This document shows positions 17,432-26,282 of a stretch of DNA of 64,000 nt, one piece after another; position 1 is the first letter of the stretch; every line of letters begins with the position of its first letter. Below the pieces are notes generated by a model. It had not been told where the DNA came from, made no database searches, and saw nothing but the letters and a program-made list of their open reading frames with translations. This DNA comes from Marinobacterium profundum (GTDB lineage: Bacteria > Pseudomonadota > Gammaproteobacteria > Pseudomonadales > Balneatricaceae): positions 1 through 64,000 of the forward strand of contig NZ_BCNS01000207.1 of assembly GCF_001528745.1 (NCBI RefSeq), in the 5' to 3' direction. A program made the position numbers and the translations under genes.

Positions 17432-18469
17432 GACCTCCTGAACGCCTCTGAGTCATACTGAGCCACTCCCCTGCAGCCGGTTATCGCTTAAGACAGGCGG
17501 TAAAATCACAGTGATGCGCGAACAATTCATCGAGCAACCTGACTTGGCTCTTTCTTATAAGCTCAGAATGGACGCCGAATTATTGCTCTGAGCCGAATGC
17601 CGCTACCGTCACGACCCTATCTGCACACTGCTACAGCTCCCGCTCACCGACCACCTACCACCTACCACCTGACTGCTGGCTATCTCCGCCATATATACAA
17701 CGCAATTCACACGGGTGCCGTCCTGCTGGGCGCGCTGAGTACCAGGCGCCATATGCGCGGCCAAAAGCACGGACCTGGACGCAGCTCTGGCAGTCGATTG
17801 ACCCTGCCCGCCGCGCCAAACTGTACACAGGCCCCTACTCCAAAGCGGCGCACAAACCAAATCCTGCAACCTAAACGATTGCTACAGCCGCGACTGCATC
17901 ATCACTGCAACACAACCCTCCACCTCAGCGAACAAAAAACATACAGATTGAGTTGAAAAAACACTCAATGTGACCGCTAAAACTATTGATCGATCGGTCA
18001 GTTTATGTCTTTTTGATGGCGGATTGTTGATAATTCAGTTACCCCCATTTTCTGTGGATAAAACTGTTGGTAAAGTTTGGGCAGATGCCCCCAGCCCCCA
18101 GCATTCAAGGGCTTCCCTTGGATTGATCAAAATATAACCACATCATTTTTTACCTTTAAAATCATATAGTTACTCAAGTCAACAGAGTTTATCCACTAAT
18201 TCTCAAGGTTCCTGCAGCAACGCTAAAGGTGCATCTTAGGGGTGTGGATGATCAACACAGAGGATGACTGTCAAGACTGATTTCTCTGCTCTTTCTCATC
18301 CTTGCCACTTGTTCTTTGTTCATCTTTCTGAAAAGGCCGACAAGGACTCACGACTTCTACACACAGGCCTTAAAACATCCCCAGGCCTGTGGGTAACTTA
18401 GGGCTAGACCAGATCACCACCCTGCCACAGGCAGCCGAAATCATGCCGAATATATACCGATTTATCATT
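17432..18469. other. Long non-coding region with DnaA-box-like sites between convergent genes
   Basis: 1038 bp between two converging genes with no credible CDS; a 119-codon frame at 17597-17956 has biased, low-complexity composition. The left half has a heptamer tract (ACCACCT repeated, about 17645-17670) and a stem-loop at 17947-17969. The right half is AT-rich and contains one perfect and three one-mismatch DnaA boxes (18053-18061, 18189-18197, 18243-18251, 18388-18396), a doubled GATC at 17988-17995 and a 9-bp inverted repeat at 18362-18391. It looks like an origin-like or DnaA-titration region, but this is unproven. Confidence 0.5.
18053..18061 (-). promoter_or_regulatory. DnaA box, perfect consensus
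   Basis: TGTGGATAA, the reverse complement of TTATCCACA. Next to AT-rich sequence on both sides. Near matches follow at 18189 (TTATCCACT), 18243 (TGTGGATGA) and 18388 (TGTGGGTAA). Confidence 0.55.
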
Positions 18470-19480
18470 TCAGGGCGGTACCGGTAACCAGACAGGCAAA
18501 GGCAAACCCTTTGCTTGCAGGAAAGATGGATTAAACAGCTTGCTTTGATAGCGCGAGCCTAAATCACACAAAATAGTCACCACCGTATGCCCCGGACCCA
18601 GGGTGCGGGCAATCTGTACCGCTCCTGCCACATTGATGGCACTGGAGCCTCCAAGACAAAGCCCCTCGTGCTGCAGCAGGTCATACAGATAGGGCAAGGC
18701 TTCGCGGTCACTGATCTCCAGCGCATCATCGACCTCCAGCCCTTCCAGGTTGGCGGTGATGCGACTCTGCCCGATCCCCTCCATTACCGAGGACCCCTCT
18801 GAGCGCAGCTCACCCCCGCGATAGTAATTGCACAAAGAAGCACCCTCGGCGTCCGACAGCACTATGCTTACGCTTTTATCCTGTTCGCGCAGCGCTCTGG
18901 CGACCCCCGCCAAAGTGCCGCCTGTGCCAACTGCACAACAGAACGCATCGAGCTGTCCGCCGCACTGGCGCCAGATTTCAGGCCCGGTTGTCTTATAGTG
19001 AATCTCGCGATTAGCGGTATTGTCGAACTGATTCGCCCAGATGGCACTCTCACCTTGCTGCTGCATCTGCACAGCAATTCGGCCCGAGACACGGGTGTAA
19101 TGATTTTCATCGGCGTATGGCACCGCTGGCACCAGGCGTAAATCGGCACCGTAGAGGCGCAGAAGGTCCTTCTTCTCCTGGCTCTGGGTTTCCGGCATAA
19201 CGATAACGGTGCGATAGCCCAGCGCATTGGCCACAAGACAGAGCCCGATACCGGTATTACCCGCAGTGCCCTCCACTATAGTGCCGCCGGGCTCAAGCAG
19301 ACCCCTGCGTTCGGCATCCCGGATAATGCCCAGCGCCGTGCGGTCTTTCACCGAGCCGCCGGGGTTAAGAAACTCGGCCTTGCCAAGGATGGTACAACCG
19401 GTCAGCTCCGATACCTGACGCAGTTCGATCAACGGCGTATTGCCTATCAGGGAAACCAGCGCGGGTTGATGCTCAAACAT
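18470..19480 (-). CDS. Cysteine synthase family PLP enzyme
   Basis: Forms cysteine from O-acetylserine and sulfide, or a closely related beta-replacement, with pyridoxal phosphate in the cytoplasm. 336 residues of fold type II. The PLP lysine lies in NPGGSVKDRTA near residue 45; the phosphate-binding loop is VGTGGTLAG near 185; the substrate loop is EGTAGNTGIG near 70. It resembles the group annotated as cysteine synthase A in other marine proteobacteria; CysK versus CysM specificity cannot be decided by eye. The gene is single, separated from nrd genes by the repeat block. It would use the sulfide made by the cys genes at 1-10 kb. Confidence 0.85.
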   Translation of the reverse strand: MFEHQPALVSLIGNTPLIELRQVSELTGCTILGKAEFLNPGGSVKDRTALGIIRDAERRGLLEPGGTIVEGTAGNTGIGLCLVANALGYRTVIVMPETQSQEKKDLLRLYGADLRLVPAVPYADENHYTRVSGRIAVQMQQQGESAIWANQFDNTANREIHYKTTGPEIWRQCGGQLDAFCCAVGTGGTLAGVARALREQDKSVSIVLSDAEGASLCNYYRGGELRSEGSSVMEGIGQSRITANLEGLEVDDALEISDREALPYLYDLLQHEGLCLGGSSAINVAGAVQIARTLGPGHTVVTILCDLGSRYQSKLFNPSFLQAKGLPLPVWLPVPP

Positions 19481-19835
19481 AACGATTCTCCGGATCCGTT
19501 GCTGCCAAAAGTATGGCAGTAACCGCCGCGAAGCGTCGCTTATACAGCTGCATCAACCATTTGCCGGCTTACTCACACAATCTGTGCATAAGTCACTGCA
19601 TAACTATTGCGTATGTACCTGAAAAGCAGCGCCTGCGGGGCTTACAGAAAAACGTGCAATATTCGAACAACTCAGGATAAGTGTTATTTTTCAGCAAGTT
19701 ACGTCGTAAAAAAGATCATCAACTTGAGGTGAGTCAGCCAAAGTCAATATTGACAGCAGGTTATCTTCAGCTGTGCAAAAGATTTTTATAGCGCCGAATT
19801 TAGGGATCTAAAAAGCAGGTTAAAAGCGGAAAAAG
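19481..19835. other. AT-rich region upstream of the cysteine synthase
   Basis: 355 bp with no gene. It should contain the promoter of the minus-strand cysteine synthase. One consensus DnaA-box word (TGTGCATAA, 19583-19591) is present, which may be chance. No operator could be assigned. Confidence 0.45.
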
Positions 19836-19888
19836 AGGCGAGGTGCGAGGTGCGAGGAACAAGATAAAAGGGGCTAGGGGCTAGAGGT
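19836..19888 (-). repeat. Heptamer repeat tract, inverted orientation
   Basis: On the plus strand GAGGTGC and then GGGGCTA recur with a period of 7. These are reverse complements of the CACCTCG and CCCTAGC-type heptamers at the right end of the block (20397-20450). Confidence 0.8.
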
Positions 19889-19930
19889 AAGCAAAAAGAA
19901 GGTGCCCTAGCCCCTTCGACTCCCTACTCG

Positions 19931-20456
19931 GACGGAAGCCCAATCTCGATAGGTGGTTTAGGCTTGCAACAGAGGAGAGCATTGCATCATCGTGCAGACC
20001 TGCAATGCTGTTCCTTGCGAACAGCGACGCCCTTGCCACTTGCCACTGAGTGCCCCTCCCTCGCACCTCGCACCTAGCCCCTTTCAACGCCCTAGTCCGA
20101 CGGAAGTTCTATCTCGATAGGCGGTTTGGGCTTGCAACAGCTGGAGAGGATTGCATCATCGTGCAGACCTGCAATGCTGTTCCTTGCGAACAGCGACGCC
20201 CTTGCCACTTGCCACTGAGTGACCCTCCCTCGCACCTCGAACCTAGCCCCTTTCAACGCCCTAGTCCGACGGAAGCTCAATCTCGATAGGTGGTTTAGGC
20301 TTGCAACAGAGGAGAGCATTGCATCATCGTGCAGACCTGCAATGCTGTTCCTTGCGAACAGCGACGCCCTTGCCACTTGCCACTGAGTGCCCCTCCCTCG
20401 CACCTCGAACCTCGCACCTCGAACCTCGAACCTAGCCCCTAGCCCCTTTCTACTCC
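19931..20456 (+). repeat. Three tandem copies of the yfaE 3' end with heptamer spacers
   Basis: The word GACGGAAG marks unit starts at 19931, 20099 and 20268, and again at 20464 in the true yfaE gene end: spacings 168, 169 and 196 bp. Each unit holds about 78 bp homologous to the last 26 codons of yfaE (the middle copy in frame and ending in the same stop; the other two have a 1-base deletion), then a shared segment with the hairpin CTGTTC-CTTGC-GAACAG, a doubled TTGCCAC, and CACCTCG/AACCTCG/CCCTAGC heptamers. The copies are closer to each other than to the gene, so they arose by tandem duplication after one initial copy. Confidence 0.85.
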
Positions 20457-20723
20457 CTAGTCCGACGGAAGTTCTATCTCGATATGCGTTTTGGGCTTGC
20501 AACAGCAGGTAAGGATTTCATCGTCGTGCAGGTCGACTAAGCAATCCTGCACGGTTTCGACTTCACCATCCAGCAGACGCACCTTGCAGGTTCCGCAGTA
20601 CCCGCCCCGGCAACTGTATGGCGCCGGAATCGCCTGCGCCTCCAGTGCATCCAGCAGCGAAAACTCGTACTGGAAATAGAAGGTGGGATAGTTGCTGACC
20701 TTGATGCGCGGAATCCCGGCCAT
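20457..20723 (-). CDS. yfaE: 2Fe-2S ferredoxin for ribonucleotide reductase maintenance
   Basis: Small plant-type ferredoxin that reduces NrdB and helps regenerate its diiron-tyrosyl radical cofactor, as YfaE does in E. coli. 88 residues with the ligands in SCRGGYCGTCKV and a fourth Cys in the following CCC/CCK region near residue 72. I chose ATG at 20723, which has AAGGAG 6 nt upstream; an ATG at 20747 lies inside nrdB. It begins 32 bp after the nrdB stop codon, so nrdA-nrdB-yfaE form an operon. Its last 26 codons are duplicated three times downstream. Confidence 0.9.
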   Translation of the reverse strand: MAGIPRIKVSNYPTFYFQYEFSLLDALEAQAIPAPYSCRGGYCGTCKVRLLDGEVETVQDCLVDLHDDEILTCCCKPKTHIEIELPSD

Positions 20724-20754
20724 GGCTCGCTCCTTATCTGCAGGCATAACGCGG

Positions 20755-21885
20755 TTAGAAATCAAAGTCGTCGAAATCGCCGTCTGCCACCTCATTGTCA
20801 ATCTGACCAACCAGGTAAGAGCTGATTTCCGATTCCTGAGGGGCTACCTGCACGTTGTCACTCACCAGCCAGGCATTCATCCAGGGTAATGGGTTTTGCT
20901 GAGTCTTGAACATTTCTTCAAAACCCAGCGCCTTCATGCGCACGTTGGTGATGTACTCGACATAGTCACTGAGGATCTTGGCGTTCAGACCAATCATGGA
21001 GCCGTCACGGAACAGGTACTGCGCCCAGTCTTTCTCCTGCTGCGCAGCTTCTGCGAAGATGCTCAGCGCTTCCTCGCGACACTCCGCCGCCACAATCTTC
21101 ATTTCCGGATCATCGGCGCCACTGGCCATCAGGTTCAACATGTGCTGAGTGCCTGTCAGGTGCAGCGCCTCATCCCGTGCGATCAACTTGATGATCTTGG
21201 CGTTGCCTTCCATGATCGCCCGCTCGGCAAAAGCGAAGGAGCAGGCAAAACTGACGTAGAAGCGGATCGCCTCCAGCACGTTGACCGACACCAGTGTCAG
21301 GTAAAGGGTGCGCTTGAGGTTACGCAGCGTGGCATCCACCTTCTTGCCGTTGATCTCATGCTCACCGGGGCCATAAATGCCATAGACCTGCACCAGAGCA
21401 ATGAACTGATCGTACAACCGCGTAACAGACTCGGCGCGCTTGACGATCTCCTGATTCGTGACGATCTGATCGAACACCAGGGACGGCTCGGTGATGATAT
21501 TACGGATGATATGGGTATAAGAGCGGCTGTGAATGGTTTCACTGAAGGCCCAGGTCTCGAACCAGGTCTCCAGCTCCGGCAAAGACACCACTGGCAGGAA
21601 AGCGATATTGGGCGAGCGCCCCTGCACCGAATCCAGCAGCGTCTGGTATTTCAGGTTACTCAGGAAGATGTGCTTCTCATGTTCCGGCATCGCCATGAAG
21701 TCCTTGCGGTCAGACGACAGGTCGACTTCCTCGGGACGCCAGAAAAACGACAGCTGTTTCTCGATCAGCTTTTCGAAGATGGGAAACTTCTGCTTGTCGT
21801 AACGGGCAACGTTGACACTGCGACCGAAGAACATGGGTTCGAGCGTGGCATCATGGGTAGACGGGTTGAACGTGGAATAAGCCAT
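20755..21885 (-). CDS. nrdB: Ribonucleoside-diphosphate reductase class Ia beta subunit
   Basis: Houses the diiron centre and tyrosyl radical that starts ribonucleotide reduction. 376 residues, as in E. coli (376). [15 protein letters not shown] near residue 112 carries two metal ligands and the radical Tyr; [14 protein letters not shown] near 233 carries the second ligand pair. The C-terminal acidic tail (residues 365-376, DGDFDDFDF) binds NrdA. Operon between nrdA and yfaE; a dispersed hairpin element lies in the 149-bp gap from nrdA. Confidence 0.97.
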   Translation of the reverse strand: MAYSTFNPSTHDATLEPMFFGRSVNVARYDKQKFPIFEKLIEKQLSFFWRPEEVDLSSDRKDFMAMPEHEKHIFLSNLKYQTLLDSVQGRSPNIAFLPVVSLPELETWFETWAFSETIHSRSYTHIIRNIITEPSLVFDQIVTNQEIVKRAESVTRLYDQFIALVQVYGIYGPGEHEINGKKVDATLRNLKRTLYLTLVSVNVLEAIRFYVSFACSFAFAERAIMEGNAKIIKLIARDEALHLTGTQHMLNLMASGADDPEMKIVAAECREEALSIFAEAAQQEKDWAQYLFRDGSMIGLNAKILSDYVEYITNVRMKALGFEEMFKTQQNPLPWMNAWLVSDNVQVAPQESEISSYLVGQIDNEVADGDFDDFDF

Positions 21886-21954
21886 TAATTCCTTAAAGCT
21901 CCGAAAGAACTACAACCGGACAGGCCAAGGCAGCCGTCAGGGGACGGCGGCCTG

Positions 21955-22010
21955 GCAGCCTGTCGGACTTAACACTGATCTTCTGCGGAAAAGCCCGACA
22001 GGCTGCTAGC
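21955..22010 (-). repeat. Dispersed hairpin element, copy 2 (between nrdA and nrdB)
   Basis: GCAGCCTGTCGGACTT (21955-21970) pairs with AAGCCCGACAGGCTGC (21991-22006), 15 of 16 bases. On the minus strand it matches the element at 9-63 over arms and the loop word GATCAGTG. A second hairpin (GCCGTC/GACGGC) precedes it at 21930-21950. In this place it could set the ratio of nrdA to nrdB mRNA. Confidence 0.75.
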
Positions 22011-22034
22011 CCGAATTATCTGAACGCTGTGTTG

Positions 22035-24296
22035 CTACAGCTTGCAGGCGCCGCCTTCACAGCCATCATCCTGGCCGTCGGAGGCACCATCACGGGTGTT
22101 GTGGTAGTACAGCGTCTTGATGCCGTATTTGTACGCGGTGAGCAGGTCCTTGAGCAGCTGCTTCATCGGCACCTTGTCACCCGGGAACTTGCTGGGGTCG
22201 TAGTTGGTGTTGGATGAAATAGCCTGATCAACGAACTTCTGCATGATACCCACCAGCTGCAGGTAGCCTTCGTTGTTCGGGATGCTCCAGAGCAGCTCAT
22301 ATTGCTGTTTGAGTTCCAGGTACTCCGGCACCACCTGCTTCATGATGCCGTCTTTGCTCGCCTTTACCGACACATAACCACGGGGCGGTTCAATGCCGTT
22401 GGTGGAGTTGGTGATCTGCGATGAAGTTTCGCAGGGCATCAGTGCAGTCAGGGTACTGTTGCGCAGACCGAACTCCTTGATGTCTTCGCGCAGCGTCTCC
22501 CAGAAGTAGTGCAGCGGCTCGTCGCAGAACTCGTCGATCTCGCGCTTGTAAGTGTCGATTGGCAGCAGACCCTTGGAATAGGTCGTCTCATCGAATTTCG
22601 GGCAGGCGCCACGCTCCTTGGCCAGCTGGTTGGAGGCCTTGAGCAGGTAGTACTGAATCGCCTCGAAGGTACGGTGCACCAGACCGTTGGCCGAGCCATC
22701 AGAATAGCGCACGCCGTTCTTGGCCAGATAGTAGGCAAAGTTGGTGACGCCCACACCCAGGGTACGACGCCAGTTGGTGGCATTGTGGGCCGCCAGAATC
22801 GGGTAGTCCTGGTAATCCAGCAGGTTGTCCAGCGCACGCACGATCAGGTCGGACAGGTTTTCCAGCTCGTCGAGGTTCGCCAGAGCACCGAGGTTGAACG
22901 CCGACAGAGTGCAGAGCGCAATCTCACCGTTCGGATCGTTTACATCACGCAGCGGCTTGGTAGGCAGCGCGATTTCCAGGCAGAGATTGGACTGTTTTAC
23001 AGGCGCAACCTTGGGGTCAAACGGGCTGTGGGTATTGCAGTGATCGACGTTCTGGATGTAGATACGGCCGGTGGAGGCTCGCTCAGACGCCAGCAGACCA
23101 AACAGTTCAACCGCCTTGATGGTCTTCTTGCGGATCGACGGGTCCTGTTCGTACTTCACGTACAGGCGCTCGAATTCGGCCTGATCGGCAAAGAAGGCAT
23201 CGTACAGGCCCGGCACTTCGTGCGGGCTGAACAGGGTCAGGTTTTCACCCTTGATCAGGCGCTGATACATCAGCTTGTTGAGCTGCACGCCGTAGTCGAT
23301 ATGGCGCACGCGGTTCTCTTCCACGCCGCGGTTGTTCTTGAGCACCAGCAGGGACTCCACTTCCAGGTGCCACAGTGGGTAGAACAGGGTCGCCGCGCCG
23401 CCACGTACACCGCCCTGGGAGCAGGACTTCACCGCGGTCTGGAAATGCTTGTAGAAGGGTATGCAACCTGTGTGAAAAGCTTCACCGTTGCGAATGGGGC
23501 TGCCGATGGCGCGGATCTGGCCGGCGTTGATGCCGATACCGGCGCGCTGGGACACATACTTGACGATGGCGCCGGCGGTGGCATTGATCGAGTCCAGGCT
23601 GTCATCGCACTCAATCAGCACGCAGGAACTGAACTGACGCGTGGGGGTACGCACACCCGCCATAATCGGCGTCGGCAAGGACAGCTTGAACAGCGAGGTC
23701 GCATCATAGAAGCGACGCACGTAGTCCAGCCGCGTTTCCGCCGGGTAGTTTGCAAACAGGCAGGCGGCCACCAGCATATAAAGGATCTGCGGGCTTTCGT
23801 AGATATCACCGGTAACCCGGTTCTGCACCAGATACTTGCCTTCCAGCTGCTTGACGGCCACATAGCTGAAGTTCATGTCGCGATCGTGCACCAGGTAGCT
23901 GTTCAGCGTATCCCAGTCCTGTGCGCTGTAGTCTTCCAGCAAGTGACGGTCGTAACGCTTGCTCTCCACCATGCCGGCAACATGTGCCTGCAGGTGTGGC
24001 GGCTCGAAGACGCCAAAGGCACGCTTGCGCAAATGGAAGATGGCCAGGCGTGCAGCCAGGTACTGATAGTCCGGGGCTGATTCCGAAATAAGATCAGCCG
24101 CCGACTTGATCAGCGTCTCGTGGATATCGGAGGTCTTGATGCCATCATAAAACTGCAGATGGGCCTTGAGCTCGACTTCGGACGGGGACACATTGTCCAG
24201 GCCCTGGGCAGCCCAGATTACGACACGGTGAATTTTCTCCAGATCGATTTTTTCACGTCGACCATCCCGTTTAGTAACCATCAAATCTTGCTGCAT
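22035..24296 (-). CDS. nrdA: Ribonucleoside-diphosphate reductase class Ia alpha subunit
   Basis: Catalytic subunit reducing ribonucleoside diphosphates. 753 residues against 761 in E. coli. An ATP-cone occupies about the first 90 residues (VTKRDGRREKIDLEKIHRV), so dATP feedback is expected. Active-site motifs: FSSCVLIECDD, SNLCLEIALP (Asn-Cys-Glu triad), GEIALCTLSAFNLG, and the radical path TLYYHNTRDG. The C-terminal CEGGACKL is the redox pair reloaded by thioredoxin. I chose ATG at 24296 (AGGAG 10 nt upstream); the frame extends to 24329. Two NrdR boxes lie upstream. Confidence 0.97.
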   Translation of the reverse strand: MQQDLMVTKRDGRREKIDLEKIHRVVIWAAQGLDNVSPSEVELKAHLQFYDGIKTSDIHETLIKSAADLISESAPDYQYLAARLAIFHLRKRAFGVFEPPHLQAHVAGMVESKRYDRHLLEDYSAQDWDTLNSYLVHDRDMNFSYVAVKQLEGKYLVQNRVTGDIYESPQILYMLVAACLFANYPAETRLDYVRRFYDATSLFKLSLPTPIMAGVRTPTRQFSSCVLIECDDSLDSINATAGAIVKYVSQRAGIGINAGQIRAIGSPIRNGEAFHTGCIPFYKHFQTAVKSCSQGGVRGGAATLFYPLWHLEVESLLVLKNNRGVEENRVRHIDYGVQLNKLMYQRLIKGENLTLFSPHEVPGLYDAFFADQAEFERLYVKYEQDPSIRKKTIKAVELFGLLASERASTGRIYIQNVDHCNTHSPFDPKVAPVKQSNLCLEIALPTKPLRDVNDPNGEIALCTLSAFNLGALANLDELENLSDLIVRALDNLLDYQDYPILAAHNATNWRRTLGVGVTNFAYYLAKNGVRYSDGSANGLVHRTFEAIQYYLLKASNQLAKERGACPKFDETTYSKGLLPIDTYKREIDEFCDEPLHYFWETLREDIKEFGLRNSTLTALMPCETSSQITNSTNGIEPPRGYVSVKASKDGIMKQVVPEYLELKQQYELLWSIPNNEGYLQLVGIMQKFVDQAISSNTNYDPSKFPGDKVPMKQLLKDLLTAYKYGIKTLYYHNTRDGASDGQDDGCEGGACKL

Positions 24297-24445
24297 CCGC
24301 CGCCTACTCCTGGATGTTATGTCTGTCATCTGAACGCCAGTTCATCGCACAAAAGCCACTGCCAATACAACTTCGAGGGCAAGCCTCAAAGGTGAATTCA
24401 GGCAACAGCAAAGCCAGTTTCAACTGTGGGATCGCCGCAGGTGAA

Positions 24446-24492
24446 ACACTACATATAGTGGACGCTGGATTAATTGGCACTAAATATAGATA
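24446..24492 (-). promoter_or_regulatory. Tandem NrdR boxes upstream of nrdA
   Basis: ACACTACATATAGTGG (24446-24461) and GCACTAAATATAGATA (24477-24492) both match the NrdR consensus ACACWATATATAGTGT. Their starts are 31 bp apart, the three-helical-turn spacing of known NrdR box pairs. NrdR represses class I ribonucleotide reductase genes when dATP is bound. The boxes lie 150-196 bp before the nrdA start. Confidence 0.85.
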
Positions 24493-24817
24493 TAAACCGT
24501 TTTTTTTCAACTCTTGATTTAGCCAAGTTTTCTGTGTAGCCAAGGCCATTTCCGGCCCCAAAAGCAGGTACTTCGGGAGCTGTGCCGAATTTTCCGAGTC
24601 AGTAAATTTATATAAAAAAACTGCTTTACAATACGGCCAGATATGCAGCTTGCGGACCCAGGGAACGACTGATCAAATAACACTCAGAGATTACGCATTT
24701 GCACAATTCGCTGCCCCGCCGCCTCTGTACAAATAACAACCAGATCCAGCCTGTAAAACATCATCGCAGGCATCACTGTTCGCAGCATCACTGTACAAAA
24801 AATACAGTTAGACAGGC
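24493..24817. other. Intergenic stretch nrdA promoter side to hydroxylase
   Basis: 325 bp, AT-rich near 24605-24640 (TTTATATAAAAAAACTGC). No gene is credible; an 85-codon minus frame at 24304-24561 covers the NrdR boxes and lacks any family look. A small hairpin (ACTGTA/TACAGT) at about 24791-24809 precedes the end of the hydroxylase gene. Confidence 0.45.
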
Positions 24818-25645
24818 TCAGTGCCTATCCGCTTTGCCAGCCGATTTCGCGCTATCCGCCTCAGCCGTTCTGAACGGAATAAGCACCAGTTGCATCAGAC
24901 CCAGCCGATCTTCTCGCTGGTATTCACGCAACCCTATTGTCATGCCCAGATGCCCGGCAGACGGCTGGGCACAGTAACTGCCCAGCAGACGATCCCACAG
25001 CGAGATAAAGAAGCCGTAGTTGCTGTTGGTTTCTGCCGCAATCACCGAGTGATGCACCCGATGCATGTCCGGCGTTACCAGCAGCCAGCGCAGGCCCGCA
25101 TCCAGTTTCGTGGGCAAACGCAGGTTGGCATGATTAAACAGCGCCGCTGCACTGAGCGTCGCCTCGAAGACCAGAACTACAACAGGACTGATACCCAGCA
25201 CCGCCACCAGCGCGACTTTGTACAGCAGAGAGAGAAGAATTTCCAGCGGGTGAAACCTAAAGCCACTGGACAGATCAAGATCAAGATCCGTGTGGTGTAC
25301 ACGGTGCAGGCGCCAGAACAGAGGCACTATATGAAACAGCCGGTGCTGCAGATAGATCGCCAGATCCAGTAACAGAAAACCGGCCACCGCACTCAGCCAA
25401 ACAGGCCAGGCCTGCAGATTGAACAGCCCCCAGCCCTGCACCTGGGCGTAAGCCGCCATCCCTATGGCTGCGGCACCCAGCGTGAAGCGCTGCGCCAGTA
25501 TATCGATACCCAGCAACCCCAGGTTGATGCTCCAGCGTGTCCCCCTGCTCTGTCGACGGGCGCGCCTGGGCCAGGCATGTTCACACAGCGCCACCAGCGC
25601 AAAGACAGCCACAAAAATCAGCAGACGCAGCGCTGTCTCGGACAT
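24818..25645 (-). CDS. Fatty acid hydroxylase / sterol desaturase superfamily membrane protein
   Basis: A 275-residue integral membrane diiron enzyme. The histidine clusters that bind iron are all present: HRLFH near residue 106, HRVHHTD near 118 and HRVHHS near 201. Family members hydroxylate or desaturate lipid chains; the substrate here is unknown. Hydrophobic segments at about 6-20, 44-64, 80-98 and 140-165 surround the His boxes. Single gene, divergent from the COG4315-like gene. Confidence 0.85.
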   Translation of the reverse strand: MSETALRLLIFVAVFALVALCEHAWPRRARRQSRGTRWSINLGLLGIDILAQRFTLGAAAIGMAAYAQVQGWGLFNLQAWPVWLSAVAGFLLLDLAIYLQHRLFHIVPLFWRLHRVHHTDLDLDLSSGFRFHPLEILLSLLYKVALVAVLGISPVVVLVFEATLSAAALFNHANLRLPTKLDAGLRWLLVTPDMHRVHHSVIAAETNSNYGFFISLWDRLLGSYCAQPSAGHLGMTIGLREYQREDRLGLMQLVLIPFRTAEADSAKSAGKADRH

Positions 25646-25825
25646 AGGGTTTCTCCCATTAATGTGATAAGCGGCCCCACAGAGCTGTCGCTATATCGCG
25701 CCAGTTTCGCAAAATCGCGTGCGGCGGCGCAACGCCTGGAAAAAATAATTGCGGCCGCTGGGAATAAAAGCATCGCTCAGCTGTTCATGAGTGTGAAGAC
25801 CCAACCACTGAAGGAATCGTTCAAC

Positions 25826-26197
25826 ATGCGTAAATTCACACTGGCGACTGCGCTGTCCATACTGATCAGCGCTCCCCTGTTCGCAGCACCCGCCATGACT
25901 GGCGACAGCACCAAGGGCGCGATCCTAACCGACGACCAGGGCATGAGCCTCTATACCTTTGACAAAGACAGCAACGGCTTGTCTGCCTGCTATGATGCAT
26001 GCGCTCAGAACTGGCCACCGCTGCTGGCTGAAGCCGGCGTCGAAGCAGACGGCGACTTTGCCATTAGCGAACGTAGTGACGGCGGCCTGCAGTGGACCTA
26101 CAAAGGCGCACCGCTCTATGGTTTCATCAAGGATCAGCAGGCCGGCGACATCACCGGTGACGGCGTCAAGGATGTCTGGCACCTGGCTCGCCCCTGA
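25826..26197 (+). CDS. Secreted COG4315-like protein with Yx(FWY)xxD repeats
   Basis: 123 residues: a signal peptide (residues 1-21, ending A-L/F-A-A) then two copies of the repeat typical of this family (SLYTFDKD near 41; PLYGFIKD near 95) with two Cys in LSACYDACAQNW. Function is unknown; the protein should be periplasmic or surface-exposed, since no lipobox Cys is seen. I chose ATG at 25826 because it starts the signal peptide and has GAAGGA upstream. It lies 85 bp before an ECF sigma factor gene, so it may be a target or sensor partner of that sigma factor. Confidence 0.8.
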   Translation: MRKFTLATALSILISAPLFAAPAMTGDSTKGAILTDDQGMSLYTFDKDSNGLSACYDACAQNWPPLLAEAGVEADGDFAISERSDGGLQWTYKGAPLYGFIKDQQAGDITGDGVKDVWHLARP

Positions 26198-26230
26198 CCC
26201 ATAGGCCCGCAACGCCTGACTGATCGCGCC

Positions 26231-26266
26231 AGCGGCAGGATCCGGCGACACCGGCGACCTGCCGCT
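26231..26266 (+). promoter_or_regulatory. Hairpin between the COG4315-like gene and the ECF sigma gene
   Basis: AGCGGCAGG (26231-26239) and CCTGCCGCT (26258-26266) form a perfect 9-bp stem with a smaller CCGG/CCGG hairpin inside. There is no T-run. It could reduce read-through into the sigma factor gene. Confidence 0.5.
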
Positions 26267-26282
26267 CCAAGGACCGTACTGC

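Noticed and set aside
17597-17956. 119-codon open frame in the long non-coding region
   Set aside because: Pro/Thr/His-rich low complexity, no Shine-Dalgarno, contains the heptamer tract.
17432-18469. Chromosome dimer resolution (dif) site in the convergent intergenic region
   Set aside because: No sequence resembling the conserved 28-bp dif core was found.
19931-20456. Possible CRISPR array
   Set aside because: Units are 168-196 bp, and the non-repeated parts are not spacers of constant length; no cas genes.
20092-20502. 136-codon minus frame running through the repeat block
   Set aside because: It reads heptamers and duplicated yfaE ends; the overlapping true gene ends at 20457. A product of tandem duplication, not a gene.
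22509-24080. 523-codon plus-strand frame
   Set aside because: Antisense to nrdA; no domain.
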